From Triglochin maritima (Eukaryota > Streptophyta > Magnoliopsida > Alismatales > Juncaginaceae), in the NCBI GenBank assembly GCA_963682175.1, contig OY821791.1:33106326-33170325 (forward strand): 64,000 nt of DNA, in the 5' to 3' direction. This document shows positions 33,169-43,473 of the stretch, piece after piece. How positions within the stretch are numbered: position 1 is the first letter of the stretch; each line of letters opens with the position of its first letter. Under the pieces are notes generated by a model. It was given only the letters and a program-made list of their open reading frames with translations, had not been told where the DNA came from and did no database searches. The translations under genes were made by a program, and so were the position numbers.

Positions 33169-35625
33169 TGAATAGAAATACAAGGACACTTACAAGGGAG
33201 AAACATTTTCATGTTTGACGAAGAGAACTTTCCCAATAACTGCTACTGCTCGATTCAACCCTTCTTCTAGGACAGCGACACTGGGTTTTTTCTGTGACGT
33301 GTTCACTTCATAATGCAGAGTTGATTATTAACAGGCAGTAAGAGAATTCTGTTTTTCAAAGTTCACATACTTCAGAAACAAGGGCAAACTTACAACTAAC
33401 TTCATTTAAGGAAGATGATAGCGATGCCAAGCGTTTGGATTTGGCTTGCCCCTGATACACATGCCATAAATCGCTAAAGAACCTTTTAATTTGTGAAGGG
33501 AATCATAAAACAACAAAGTGTAAGAATTTTCAACAGGACAAAGAAACCACCACATCGTAACATATTCTTCATGAAGTCTAATGGATCTTATTCTTGGTAT
33601 TATATATCAAGCTAGAATCAATGAATTAGGGCTTCAAAATGAGTGGTTGGATATCAATCCAATAATGATAAAACAAATAATTAAGTCTCATTAAGTTACA
33701 GTTGACTCGCTTCAAAATCATAAAAATGCCTACTATATATGCTCCATAGTTAAAAAGGCACCGCCAACTTTCCAACTCATACGTGTTTATGGGAGGCTGT
33801 AACAGCCTAAAAAACAATAATTAGGTAGTGTTTTGGAGCACTAATGGTTAGTTGGATAATCATAATCATAGAAGCATACGTCACATATATTTATATGATG
33901 ACCGATTTATCTAACAATTATATTTATATGATTATAGATGATCAATGACATTAAATGATTAATCTGGCAGAGAAGTAGAAGCAACGATAGGTAGATTTTG
34001 TAGACAATGATTAGTGGATGAGGTATATAAGACAGAAAGTGTAACAATAATGCTTATATTTGTAAATAAAAACCTCAACACCAGTTTTTGGGATGAGATA
34101 AGAAAATGTATGGGAACTTGTATCTCAATCGCTACGTCTCTATTATCAAGGACTGTAGTTAATACATAATTTTCTCAAAAGGGATAAAAGAATTACCTTA
34201 ATTGAATAATCTAGCTTGTCAAGAAGGCTAAGAATGTTTTTGACTTCCACATTAGCATTAAGACCAGGATCCTTCGACGCCGCAACTTCAAATCCAGAAA
34301 GGGCCCTTTCATAGTTTTCTAGATATTTGTGTAGGATCGTTTTGACTCCTAATTATCTAATCAATTTATTTAATTTCTACTTAATATGCAGCTTTAACGA
34401 TAATTAAAAATTGTAGAGAAAAGATACGCAAACCACAATAGACGCAACAACGATTTATAGAGGTTTGACACCCATACTCGTGTCATACTTCTCTTTTACA
34501 AGCTCCGCTCGATTCTACGAGCTCCGCTTACGTCTTCACTATTCGATCTCGTTCGGACCGAGATCAAACCTTTACACCACGAACTCGCGAACAAATCCTC
34601 GCCGAGCTCGATTTTTTCCTCTCAATGTTTCAAGCTTTCACCAAAACTTTTATAACATTTGGCTTGACAAATAGAATGAGTGACAAACACTCTCTAACTT
34701 GTGCAAAATTTGAGTATGATGAGAAATTTAGATCAAATTGTGGAAGTTTAAACTTGGAGTGTTGGATTTGGGGTTTTTAGGAGTAGGAGGATTCTCTCTA
34801 GAGTATGTTTGAGTTTGGAGTAAGAACGTTGTCTAAATAACGTGTGTCAATCTCTATTTATAAACTCTTAAAGTATTATAGCCATTGGGGAAGATTGATT
34901 GAGATTTGTGTAAGGTACACAAAACAGAAAGTTAAAAAAGTTTTGCAAATATGTCCTAAAGTGGTCAATTGACACGGAATCAACGGTCGACCGTTTCCAT
35001 GAAAGTAAGGAAACTTGTTTCGGTCGACCATTCTGCACAGACAAGTCGATGTTTAGTTTGAGTGATTTTCGACCTAAGTTTGAGTGATCTTCGACCTAAG
35101 TTTGAGTGATTTATTGAAGTTCAAATGATGTGAAATTTGATGTGTGACTTTTACAAGGAACCTATTGTGTATGCGAATACTATTGTGTATGTGAATAGGT
35201 TATACATGTTGTATGTTCAAGTTTACATAGATCCGTAAGACTCAAATAAAAGATAAAATTACATGTTTTCAAATAGTTTAATTACACGTCTTGACTTTAT
35301 TTCTTTATTCCTTGAGTCTTGATTACCTCTAGATGTTAACACAATACAATATATATTCCATGCATAATATGTATTATTATATATTCGATTCTGAGTAAGA
35401 TTATGTTATTTAAATCATCAAAACCTAGATTAAGGTTAAAAACCAACAATTTGTTGGCTTAGGGGTAAATATTAATATGAACAGAAGTGGACACGAAGAA
35501 AGCAGCTACAAAAAGTTACCATCAAATGACCTACCGTGACACAATTGAAGTAAAGATTTGGATTTAATTTCATACGCTTATCTTTCTCCTGAAATGCAAT
35601 CATTGTTCAGCATATGAGACATTTG
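33110..35625 (-). pseudogene. Inverted partial copy of the TTC5-like gene (exons 7-10)
   Basis: On the minus strand it contains exon 7 (35588-35535), exon 8 (35458-35454 and 34329-34197, split by a solo LTR), exon 9 (33451-33394) and exon 10 (33305-33194), with introns between. Exon 8 differs from the parent at one base in about 133; exon 10 has a 3-bp deletion and a few substitutions. The copy ends in intron 6 near 35625 and in intron 10 on the other side. It has no start, no first six exons and no last three, so it is not translated as TTC5. Because it lies on the same chromosome in opposite orientation, a plus-strand transcript through it would be antisense to the gene. Confidence 0.9.
34330..35448 (+). 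mobile_element. Solo LTR (TGTAGG...CCAACA), Copia-like
   Basis: 1119 bp with a perfect 5-bp target duplication ATTTG (34325-34329, 35449-35453). The empty site is visible in the parent exon 8 (28096-28110). It is related to the LTR at 43474-44996. A few CGGTCGACC palindromes lie near 34985-35035. Confidence 0.9.
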
Positions 35626-35639
35626 ATTGATCTAGTTAT

Positions 35640-36560
35640 AATAACTGTATGTGCACAAGCGCGATGAAGCTGTGACAAATACGGGTTGAGTCCACAGAAA
35701 GGTGTGTCAACTCTGGTTATTTAGAAATCAAGTGGAAAATAAAAGAGAGAAAAAATTGATTACACTAAATTGGGCTACACTAAACAAACAATTAACTAAC
35801 AAGAAAGATAAAATACGAGAGTAACTGAAACTGAACTAAGCAAAAAGTAAAGCAAGATGAAATTCAGTAAAGAAGACCCCATTAGTTGGTGAAGAATGCA
35901 TTTAATAAGATACAAGTGTAGGTTATGTTTTCATGCATATGAAGTACCTAATGTTGGAAAATCTATCATTTTAATCACTTAGTTGATTAACATGAGTATA
36001 AACTAGTTGATCATTAAGAACCTAAACAAGCATGAGAAATATCTAATAGTTATGACAAAACCCATCAAGTTAAATATTCTCTTTTAAACAAACAAGCATA
36101 CATTTACATTCATCACATATTGCATAAGATAACACTCATTCCCATTATTTATTACATGTATAAACATCATCTTCACCTCCAAAGGGGATAAAACTACTCA
36201 CTACATATTAAGTTTACAATTATACGAATAAAGAAAAACATTTGAACTAATTATACTACCGATTAAAGAAACGAAACTAAACTAAACATGCAAAAAGAAA
36301 CAACATGAAATTGACAAAAAAATATTTTTCATGACTCGCATTACAGTTAGCATCCCTCCATTTGAGTTTTGCTCCAAAGATTTACTCTAAGTAAAGAGAA
36401 TGACTATCAAGCAAATGGTATATTAGAAAGGAGGAAAAAAAGTTTTATTTATATACATGAAAAAAGCAACTGGGACAATCTTCTAATGTGGGACTATTAA
36501 ACATGCCTAAAATGGACATAAACAACAAAATACACAATCACGAGAAGCCGGGTCGGATCA
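35640..36560 (-). mobile_element. Diverged LTR remnant, Athila-like
   Basis: Reading ACAAATACGGGTTGAG near 35676 and the following A-rich stretch resemble the reverse complement of the gag-protease element's LTR end (56925 and on), but are much diverged. The boundaries are uncertain. Confidence 0.4.
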
Positions 36561-37379
36561 TAACCAAACTAGACGCCAATTGACGGTTATAGTTGGTAGG
36601 ATTCGACTCAGTTTCGGTTAACTTTTTCATTGCTTCAATTCTCCACGTGGGGTTTGAGTCTGTGCCCGAATATAATTGCCAAAGTACTCATCATGATAGT
36701 ATGAAGTTTCTAAATTTGCTATTTGGTCCCTCTGGATTTACGTCCAAGTCATTCTCTCTTGTAATTATGTCATTGTGTATGACAGCCAGGTCTATTTTGC
36801 TTCATTTGAATCATTTTTCTTATGTTTCAGTCTTTTTCTCTCCATTTTTCTTTTTTATTACCTAATACCTGAAATATAACAATAAATACTCGAGTAACAC
36901 AATATTAGGATAAAGTAAAAAATATATAGCATGAGAGTATGATGTATGATATGTTACTAATCAACATTCGTAGAGAAAATAAAAATGTATGCCCTTTTGA
37001 TGCTGGTGAAAAACAAGGCACCATGAACGATGGTAGACTCCTAAGGTTGGGGTTTCAGCAACGTTGTGACTATGGGTTGTAACAGTGGTAGATGTTTTCG
37101 TATGTCTTCCTCCCGGTAGGGCTTTATATTAGGTTGTTGTGACTTATAATAACCTTAAATTTTTTATTCAATGAACGAAACAACAATATTATTAAAAAAA
37201 TGATGCAAATTGCATGTGGTTGATTGTGAGATCTCAGACGGTGTCTTGTCGTGATTCGTCCAAACCCAAACAAGATCACATCTTGTTTTGGTTCCGATCA
37301 CTCCACTCTTCTGTTTCAAGAATTTATCTAATTTCTTTTTGGTACCACAATTATTTTCTCTGTTTTTGGCAGGTATAAT
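36561..37379. other. Intergenic, upstream of PILS2
   Basis: AT-rich sequence with no supported gene. It should contain the PILS2 promoter; no individual element can be fixed by eye. Confidence 0.4.
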
Positions 37380-38320
37380 ATACTTGTGTTGGAACTTGGA
37401 ATTGGATCTCTCTTTCTGTCTCATAGGAAGGAGGTTAGGAGAAGAGAAAGTTCGGCAAGGAAGACCCACGATTCGTTTGGTAATTTATAATAATCATTCT
37501 TTTCTTTTTTGAGTTTATTCGTTAATAATAATCCTTTCTTTTCTTGAGAAAAGTAAAATAAAAATAAAAAAATCATTTGTTTTCCAAAGAGGGTCAACCC
37601 TAATTAGATGAAATTCTTTGCTTGTCTGTGAACAAGTGGTATATATGTATATGGAGTTGGAGATGGTGATGGGAGATAGAGAGGGATAGGCCCCCCTTCA
37701 AGTTCGAGGGGTGTAACACTGTAGTCCCTTGAGTTTGATTTGTAACACTTTGGTCCCTGAATTTGAATTTTCACACAGTTTAGTCAACCCCGTTAGTTTT
37801 TTCTTCATTCCGTTGAATCCAATACTTTTCTTTCCCAAACTACAATTCAAAGTTGAGGGAATTCAAATTCAGGGACCAAAGTGTTACAAATCAAACTCAA
37901 GGGAAAAAAGTGTTACACCCCTCAAACATGAAGGGGCAAAGTGTAATTTACCTTTTTATATATTCAAAACTATATCAATATATATATATATATTTATATA
38001 TATGCTAATTTCCATCTACTTTTCTTTCTATCTATCTGGTTGTCATTTGGATCAAGTTTCAGAATGTGATGTTTTTACATTGATGTTCTACATCTTCATC
38101 TTCTGTTGTTGTGTTACTTGGAATCCCTACCATAACCCATCTTTCTCAATATCAGTTTCTTTCTTTTTTTGGTTATGTAGGGTCATCAACCACAATAAAT
38201 AACAAAATCTCTTCTTTTTTAATTTTTTTGGTTAATTCCGCAATGCTGACATTGCTGCAAATTAGGAAGTAAATTAAATAATATGGTTTTTTAAATCCTG
38301 ATTCCCTCAAACTTGAACAG
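37380..38320 (+). other. Putative 5' UTR exon and intron of PILS2
   Basis: A GA-rich stretch ends at 37479, before GTAATT. An acceptor AACAG lies at 38316-38320, 28 bp before the ATG, so an 841-bp 5' UTR intron (37480-38320) is likely. The acceptor is followed at once by GTAAGA, itself a good donor. Confidence 0.55.
37693..37937. mobile_element. Foldback MITE in the PILS2 5' UTR intron
   Basis: Two arms of about 75 bp are reverse complements with few mismatches (GGGGTGTAACACT, TTTGGTCCCTGAATTTGAA and their inverse), around a spacer of roughly 95 bp. No coding capacity. Confidence 0.85.
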
Positions 38321-38348
38321 GTAAGACAAATTGATAGAAGCAAGCAAG

Positions 38349-39710
38349 ATGAGTGATAGTTCTGTGCCAATTGATGCAATGGTCAAGACCAGCAATGTCA
38401 GCATTCTCACTGCAGTTGTGCCCTTGCTCAAATTATTGACACTTACACTCATAGGCATACTCCTTGCTCATCCTCGCACTGGGATACTTCCAAGAGCCAC
38501 CTTTAGGCTCCTTAGCAAGCTTGTTTTCGCTTTGTTCTTGCCGTGTCTCATCTTCGTCCATCTCGGTGAATCTATCACTCTTGATGAGTTTGTGCTTTGG
38601 TGGTTTGTTCCAGTCAATGTGCTCTTGTCCACTGCCATGGGATGCACTTTGGGTTTTTTGGTCGCAATGGTGTGTCGTCCCCCCCCTCAATTTGTGCGGC
38701 TTACCGTGATAATGACTGGATTTGGCAACACGGGTAACCTTCCGATTGCTATTGTTGGCTCAATCTGCCACAGCAAGGACCAACCATTCGGATCCAACTG
38801 CCACCAGTCTGGGATAGCTTATGTCTCTTTTGCGCAGTGGGTCTCTGTGATCCTTGTCTACACACTTGTTTATCACATGATGGAACCGCCAATGCAGTAT
38901 TACGAGGTCATCTCGGAGGGAGCTAGGGCTGAGATAGAGGAGGAGCCAATTGGCAACATCAGCAGGCCGCTACTCCACGAGGCAGAGTGGCCTGGCATGG
39001 ACGAAAAGGAAACAACACATTGTAAGAAGCCATTCATCGCAAGAGTTTTCATGAGTATCACTGGATCCTCGCAGAACAATTTCCCTGATATAGATTTGAT
39101 CGAGGAGGCTGGTGTGGGTGCTAGCAGTAGCAGTCCAAAGTCAATCAGGTGTTTAGCGGAGCCCAAGGTGGTTCGCAAGTTCAGAACCGTTGCAGAACAA
39201 ACTCCCATCCGTCACATTCTTCAACCTCCAACAATTGCCTCGCTATTAGCCATAATTGTTGGACTAGTTCCGGCATTCAGGAACTTTGTGTTTGGGAGTG
39301 ATGCACCACTTTCTTTCTTTACCGACAGCTTGGAGATTTTGGCTGGGGCAGTCGTGCCTTTTGTGATGCTGATTCTTGGAGGAATGCTTGCAGAAGGGCC
39401 GAACCACTCGGAGCTTGGGATTAGAACTATAATTGGAATAATTGTGGCAAGGTTGTTGGTTCTTCCTGTAATTGGGATTGGTGTGGTGACTTTAGCAGAT
39501 AAACTGGGCATACTTCTGGTTGGAGATCAGATGTACAGATTTGTTATTCTGTTGCAGTACACAACACCAAGTGCCATCTTATTAGGTGCAATTGCTAGTC
39601 TGAGGGGCTATGCTGTTGCTGAGGCTTCGGCGCTCTTGTTCTGGCAACATGTATGTGCACTTTTCTCACTGTCCATGTACGTTTTTATCTACTTCAAGTT
39701 TCTTTCTTGA
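38349..39710 (+). CDS. PILS2: PIN-LIKES auxin carrier, PILS2-like
   Basis: A single uninterrupted coding exon of 453 aa from ATG 38349; the upstream in-frame TTG is ignored. It has two bundles of about five membrane helices, residues about 20-185 and 285-450, joined by a hydrophilic loop (residues about 190-280). Family landmarks include LPRATFRLLSKLVFALFLPC, FGNTGNLPIAIV, YVSFAQWVSVILVYTLVYHM, ILQPPTIASLLAII and LLQYTTPSAILLGAIASLRG. PILS proteins sit in the endoplasmic reticulum membrane and limit nuclear auxin signalling by sequestering auxin. The loop motif EAEWPGMDEKETTHCKKPFIARVF and the lack of coding introns point to the PILS2 branch. The reading frame is intact and the length is usual for the family. 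A 5' UTR intron with a foldback MITE precedes it. Confidence 0.93.
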   Translation: MSDSSVPIDAMVKTSNVSILTAVVPLLKLLTLTLIGILLAHPRTGILPRATFRLLSKLVFALFLPCLIFVHLGESITLDEFVLWWFVPVNVLLSTAMGCTLGFLVAMVCRPPPQFVRLTVIMTGFGNTGNLPIAIVGSICHSKDQPFGSNCHQSGIAYVSFAQWVSVILVYTLVYHMMEPPMQYYEVISEGARAEIEEEPIGNISRPLLHEAEWPGMDEKETTHCKKPFIARVFMSITGSSQNNFPDIDLIEEAGVGASSSSPKSIRCLAEPKVVRKFRTVAEQTPIRHILQPPTIASLLAIIVGLVPAFRNFVFGSDAPLSFFTDSLEILAGAVVPFVMLILGGMLAEGPNHSELGIRTIIGIIVARLLVLPVIGIGVVTLADKLGILLVGDQMYRFVILLQYTTPSAILLGAIASLRGYAVAEASALLFWQHVCALFSLSMYVFIYFKFLS

Positions 39711-40385
39711 GCTAGAGACACTAGTTGGATGCGACGACTAATGGTTTAGTCAAGACTTGTACTTGCGATCATCAAATCAATGAATTCTCTTATGTTCATA
39801 ATTGTATGGTTCCTATCCTAGGAGAACTATATTTGTTGTAGGTTATCTGTGAAGGTATGTATGTCCATTATTCTGTTGTGGTAAAAAAAGTAAGAAGGGT
39901 AAAAGGTATTTTAGTTGCTTGTCTACCATGAACTTCACATCAATATAACAGATGTATTATTTTCAGTATTATTTGTCTCTCTTTCATTTCCTTCTCTTCC
40001 TCCAATTGTATTGCCTGATTGTGAATTGCATATTTGATGAAATTATTTTTCAACTTCTGCACCCATTCTGTCAGATTATGGCACCAAACTGGTATTGTGG
40101 ATGAACTATTGTGTATTGATAACACCCGATTGGCGGACATTGAGGAGGTAAATTTTTCCCTTTGTAGCAAAAAATCTTACATGTGTACAATGATAAAACA
40201 CTTTCACTTTTGAAGGTCAACCATTTGCTACTTCTACAACCATGATGTTGGTGTCTGCAAAACATAATGTAGTTGTTAAATCTACCCATCTAGTGAAGGG
40301 TATGCATGCATCAGTTGACTTGATTGGCTTGTCTTAGGTTGTTCTACTCTTGTGCAGCTTCTAATCTAACATAAACCAAGCCAGC
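39711..40385. other. 3' flank of PILS2
   Basis: Probably 3' UTR followed by AT-rich intergenic sequence. A possible small exon (HQTGIVDELLCIDN reading near 40082-40148, between CAG and GTAAAT) is not recognised and not called. Confidence 0.4.
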
Positions 40386-41194
40386 TATGAAGTAATAGAT
40401 GATGAGCTACGGCCATTGATCAGTTTCTCTGCTTATCTTGTTTGTGTATTTTAATGCGGGTTGTAATATTAAAAATTAAGGATTAACCATGAAACCACTG
40501 TTAATCAGGTCTTACAGAAAGCTTACAAAAATATTAGGAAAAGTCCTCTGATAGTCAAAAGCAAATACGAAAATAAAAACCAAGCAAAGTCCACTACTAT
40601 AACCGTTATGGTTGTCAACACGACGAAAGGAAGCAACGCCTGACCAACCACCAAAAATCGCCCATCTTGTTTGTTGAATTTGTAACGTCCTCGAACAGCG
40701 GAAAATTTAAAATTTAAAACATACAAACAACGGAGGACATTACCAAGGATATACACCAGGTGCACCAACGTATATATAAATATACAGATCTGAGTTTACA
40801 ACGAGAAGTGATTACATCAAAAGCTATAAGATAAAATGTACAACGTAATCACAACAACCTCAAAAGGAGGTGAAAGCAGGATCTGTCCCAGAAGCTCTCC
40901 TCCGCAGTCACCACCCCCTAACGCTGCTCGCGGCCTGAAAGCAGACAATAAATGCCTGAGTTTCCCGAAGGAAACCCCGAATGCCAAACCCTAACACATA
41001 TATGAACAATAATGAAATATGCATGAATGAAGAATAGTACAAGCCGACACAACCAGGTCACGAGGGTCCTTTCACCCCCCACACACCACACCCATGCACG
41101 CAAAGCACCGCCGGTACAGTCACGGCCACACTACCGGGTCTCAAGGGTCCTCTCACCCCAACCCCACAACACACGTGCACACACGACACCCGCC

Positions 41195-41470
41195 GGTCAG
41201 AGTCTCGGCCACAACACGTGCTCACAAGGCACCCGCTCCGTAGAGCCACAACAACGTGCACACACGGCACCGCCGGTCAGAGTCTCGGCCACAACACGTG
41301 CTCACAAGGCACCCGCTCCGTAGAGCCACAACAACGTGCACACACGGCACCACCGGTCAGAGTCTCGGCCACAACACGTGCTCACAAGGCATCCGCTCCG
41401 TAGAGCCACAACAACGTGCACACACGGCACCGCCGGTCAGAGTCTCGGCCACAACACGTGCTCGTACCAC
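41195..41470. repeat. 80-bp tandem repeat inside the solo LTR
   Basis: About 3.5 copies; the landmark CCGCTCCGTAGAG recurs at 41233, 41313 and 41393. Units are nearly identical. A degenerate lead-in copy starts near 41100. Confidence 0.9.
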
Positions 41471-41684
41471 CATCGGGCGACAGTCCGTGCCGTTGCCCAA
41501 AAGGCCAGAGAGACGAGCCACTTTCAAGCGTACGAACACCCAACTATCGGGCGCCAGTCCGTGCCGTTGCCCCCCCCCCCCCCCCGTGAGGCCGGAGAGA
41601 CGAGGCGCCGTCAAGTGCACTCATAAAACCACGAATCTGCCAAAAACGACAGAAACGGTCGAACGAAAATCATCTTCCGGTCGA

Positions 41685-42230
41685 CCGGTCCTCACCCAGA
41701 GAACTGGCCCAACCGAAAAACCCGCCAAACGGTCGACCGACAAAAGGGGTCCCGGTCGACCGAAAAGCACCAGTAAGAAAACGTTTTCGCAAACAAAACA
41801 CCAACGGTCGACCGACCCAACACTCACGGTCGACCGAAAACCACCAGTACATACCTCCAAACAAACGATCTCCACGGTCGACCGAACAATACTTCCGATC
41901 GACCGGACAATAAGTTAACTTAAACGTCGGTCGGACGAAGTCAACGGGCGGTCGACCGTTTGGATGGTCAACGTCCCCAACCGACCTACAACAGTACTTT
42001 CGGTCGACCGGCAAAGGGGTCCCGGTCGACCGAAAAGCACCAGGACGTCTTCCTCTCGCTAAAATTGCACAACCGGTCGACCGCCCAAAGGCATCGTTCG
42101 ATCGGTGCGAGGGAATCGCCCAAAAATACACTCCGACCGGTCGACCGAAACCAAAATACCGATCGACCGATTTTAGTGCAGAAACCGCTGTGCAGGTCCG
42201 ACGAGCCAAAATGGCCTACCGTCGACCGCT
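41685..42230. repeat. CGGTCGACCG palindrome cluster (chromovirus-type LTR)
   Basis: At least twelve CGGTCGACCG or one-mismatch copies (for example 41689, 41731, 41753, 41875, 42000, 42138). Neighbouring members are often 11-13 bp apart. Confidence 0.9.
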
Positions 42231-43087
42231 CCCACTCCCACACTAACAATAGGTGAGCTTGAAAGCAAGTTTGACATACCTTAAGGCTTGAAGAAGCCTT
42301 GGAAGAAACCACGGTGAGCGCCTCCTCGCGAAAAGGCTCGAACTCCAGCGAACTCCGATCCTCGAGCTCTACGACGATTCCGGCGACTCCAGCACTCCGA
42401 TCCTCGCCTCCACTCACACCGACGAAGCACTATGGAGAGAGAGACGAGTGAGAAAGAGAGAGATCGTGAGAGAGGGAGAGAGTGAAGTGAGAGAGAGAGG
42501 GAGAGATCCGAACCTTATATACTTTTCCCCGAAACGATCTCAACCGTCGATCTCAAACCTCACTAATCCACCCCTAAACACAATCAAAAACAGTAAGCAA
42601 GGGTTAGGATATTACAGAATTAATTGTTACAAGCAGAAGGGAAAATCTAAACATCCCCTCCCTCCTCTACACAATTGTTTTTGCAGGTGTAATCTCACAT
42701 TATTATTATGATAAGTGCGATGACATGCATTTCATTTTCAAGTTAAATGATTCAGCAGTCTACATCCGTCTGATTCTCATATTGCATATATTTGTGTTGT
42801 CCATTCGGACTGGACCGGATTATGCTCTCTCCTATCATAACTTATAACCAACAAAGAAAAGAAAAAAAGCAAATGGAATATGATTAGACTTCAAACGCAT
42901 TAACAACAAATGGCTATTAGATTAATTCCTGTTCTTCACTACTTTCTTAATCATCGTTGTACTTATGTTCATATCAATGGGTGTGGTTTTTATTCAAACA
43001 ATTAAAAAGTCACCAACAAACTTTCCATCACCTTGTTTGGCTTTTCATCATCTTAAAGAATGGCAACCTTTATTTATTAGTTACTAG

Positions 43088-43276
43088 ATGCATGAAATTG
43101 ATCATGCCCCCAAAGGCAAATCAAATAGAAGAAAAAGCCCATGTGATGAATACAAAAAAGCTGTAGGTCTGAGAAAGTTTGGTTTACCAGAATATGATCA
43201 TTATTTGGGGAACCAACAGGATATTGTGCAACAGTACCCCGTTAAATATGGTACTTCAAAATGTAAAGACCACTGA
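43088..43276 (+). other. Unrecognised open stretch, 62 codons
   Basis: Reads MHEIDHAPKGKSNRRKSPCD and ends KYGTSKCKDH. Its composition looks protein-like, but I recognise no family, and it could be a terminal exon of a lost gene or chance. It lies just beyond the 3' end of the ABCG fragment, on the opposite strand. Confidence 0.2.
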
Positions 43277-43473
43277 CTAATGTAGACGTTCTGCTGCACT
43301 TCCCTTAACTCTACAACAACATTACAATCATCTTTAGAGGTGGCATGTTAAAATCTAGAAAATAGGTTATATGCCAGGCTGCCAGCTAACTAACTCCTAT
43401 GTAATGAGTTCACGTGATCGCACAGATTCTATTCTTCTAAAAACTGGAGCTGTGGAGTTGATGGAGTTGTTGG

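Larger units (their letters stand above)
40681..42616. mobile_element. Solo LTR, chromovirus-type (TGTAACGTCC...TTACA)
   Basis: 1936 bp with a 5-bp target duplication GAATT (40676-40680, 42617-42621); the empty site is seen at 10551-10560. The ends TGTAAC/TTACA and the CAGCGGAAAATTT start resemble Tekay/Del-type Ty3 LTRs. It contains an 80-bp tandem repeat, a C15-type run near 41571 and a palindrome cluster. No internal region or second LTR adjoins it. Confidence 0.9.
40386..42871 (+). repeat. Segment duplicated at 10262-10824, split by a solo LTR
   Basis: 40386-40680 and 42622-42871 together match 10262-10824 base for base over most of their length. The intervening 40681-42616 is an LTR insertion. 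No gene recognised. Confidence 0.88.

Noticed and set aside
40082..40148. Possible exon between CAG and GTAAAT
   Set aside because: Reads protein-like in one frame but no family is recognised and no neighbouring exon is found.
41027..41918. Long open frames (220 codons) in the GC-rich solo LTR
   Set aside because: They run through an 80-bp tandem repeat and palindromes, with repeat-driven composition and no domain.
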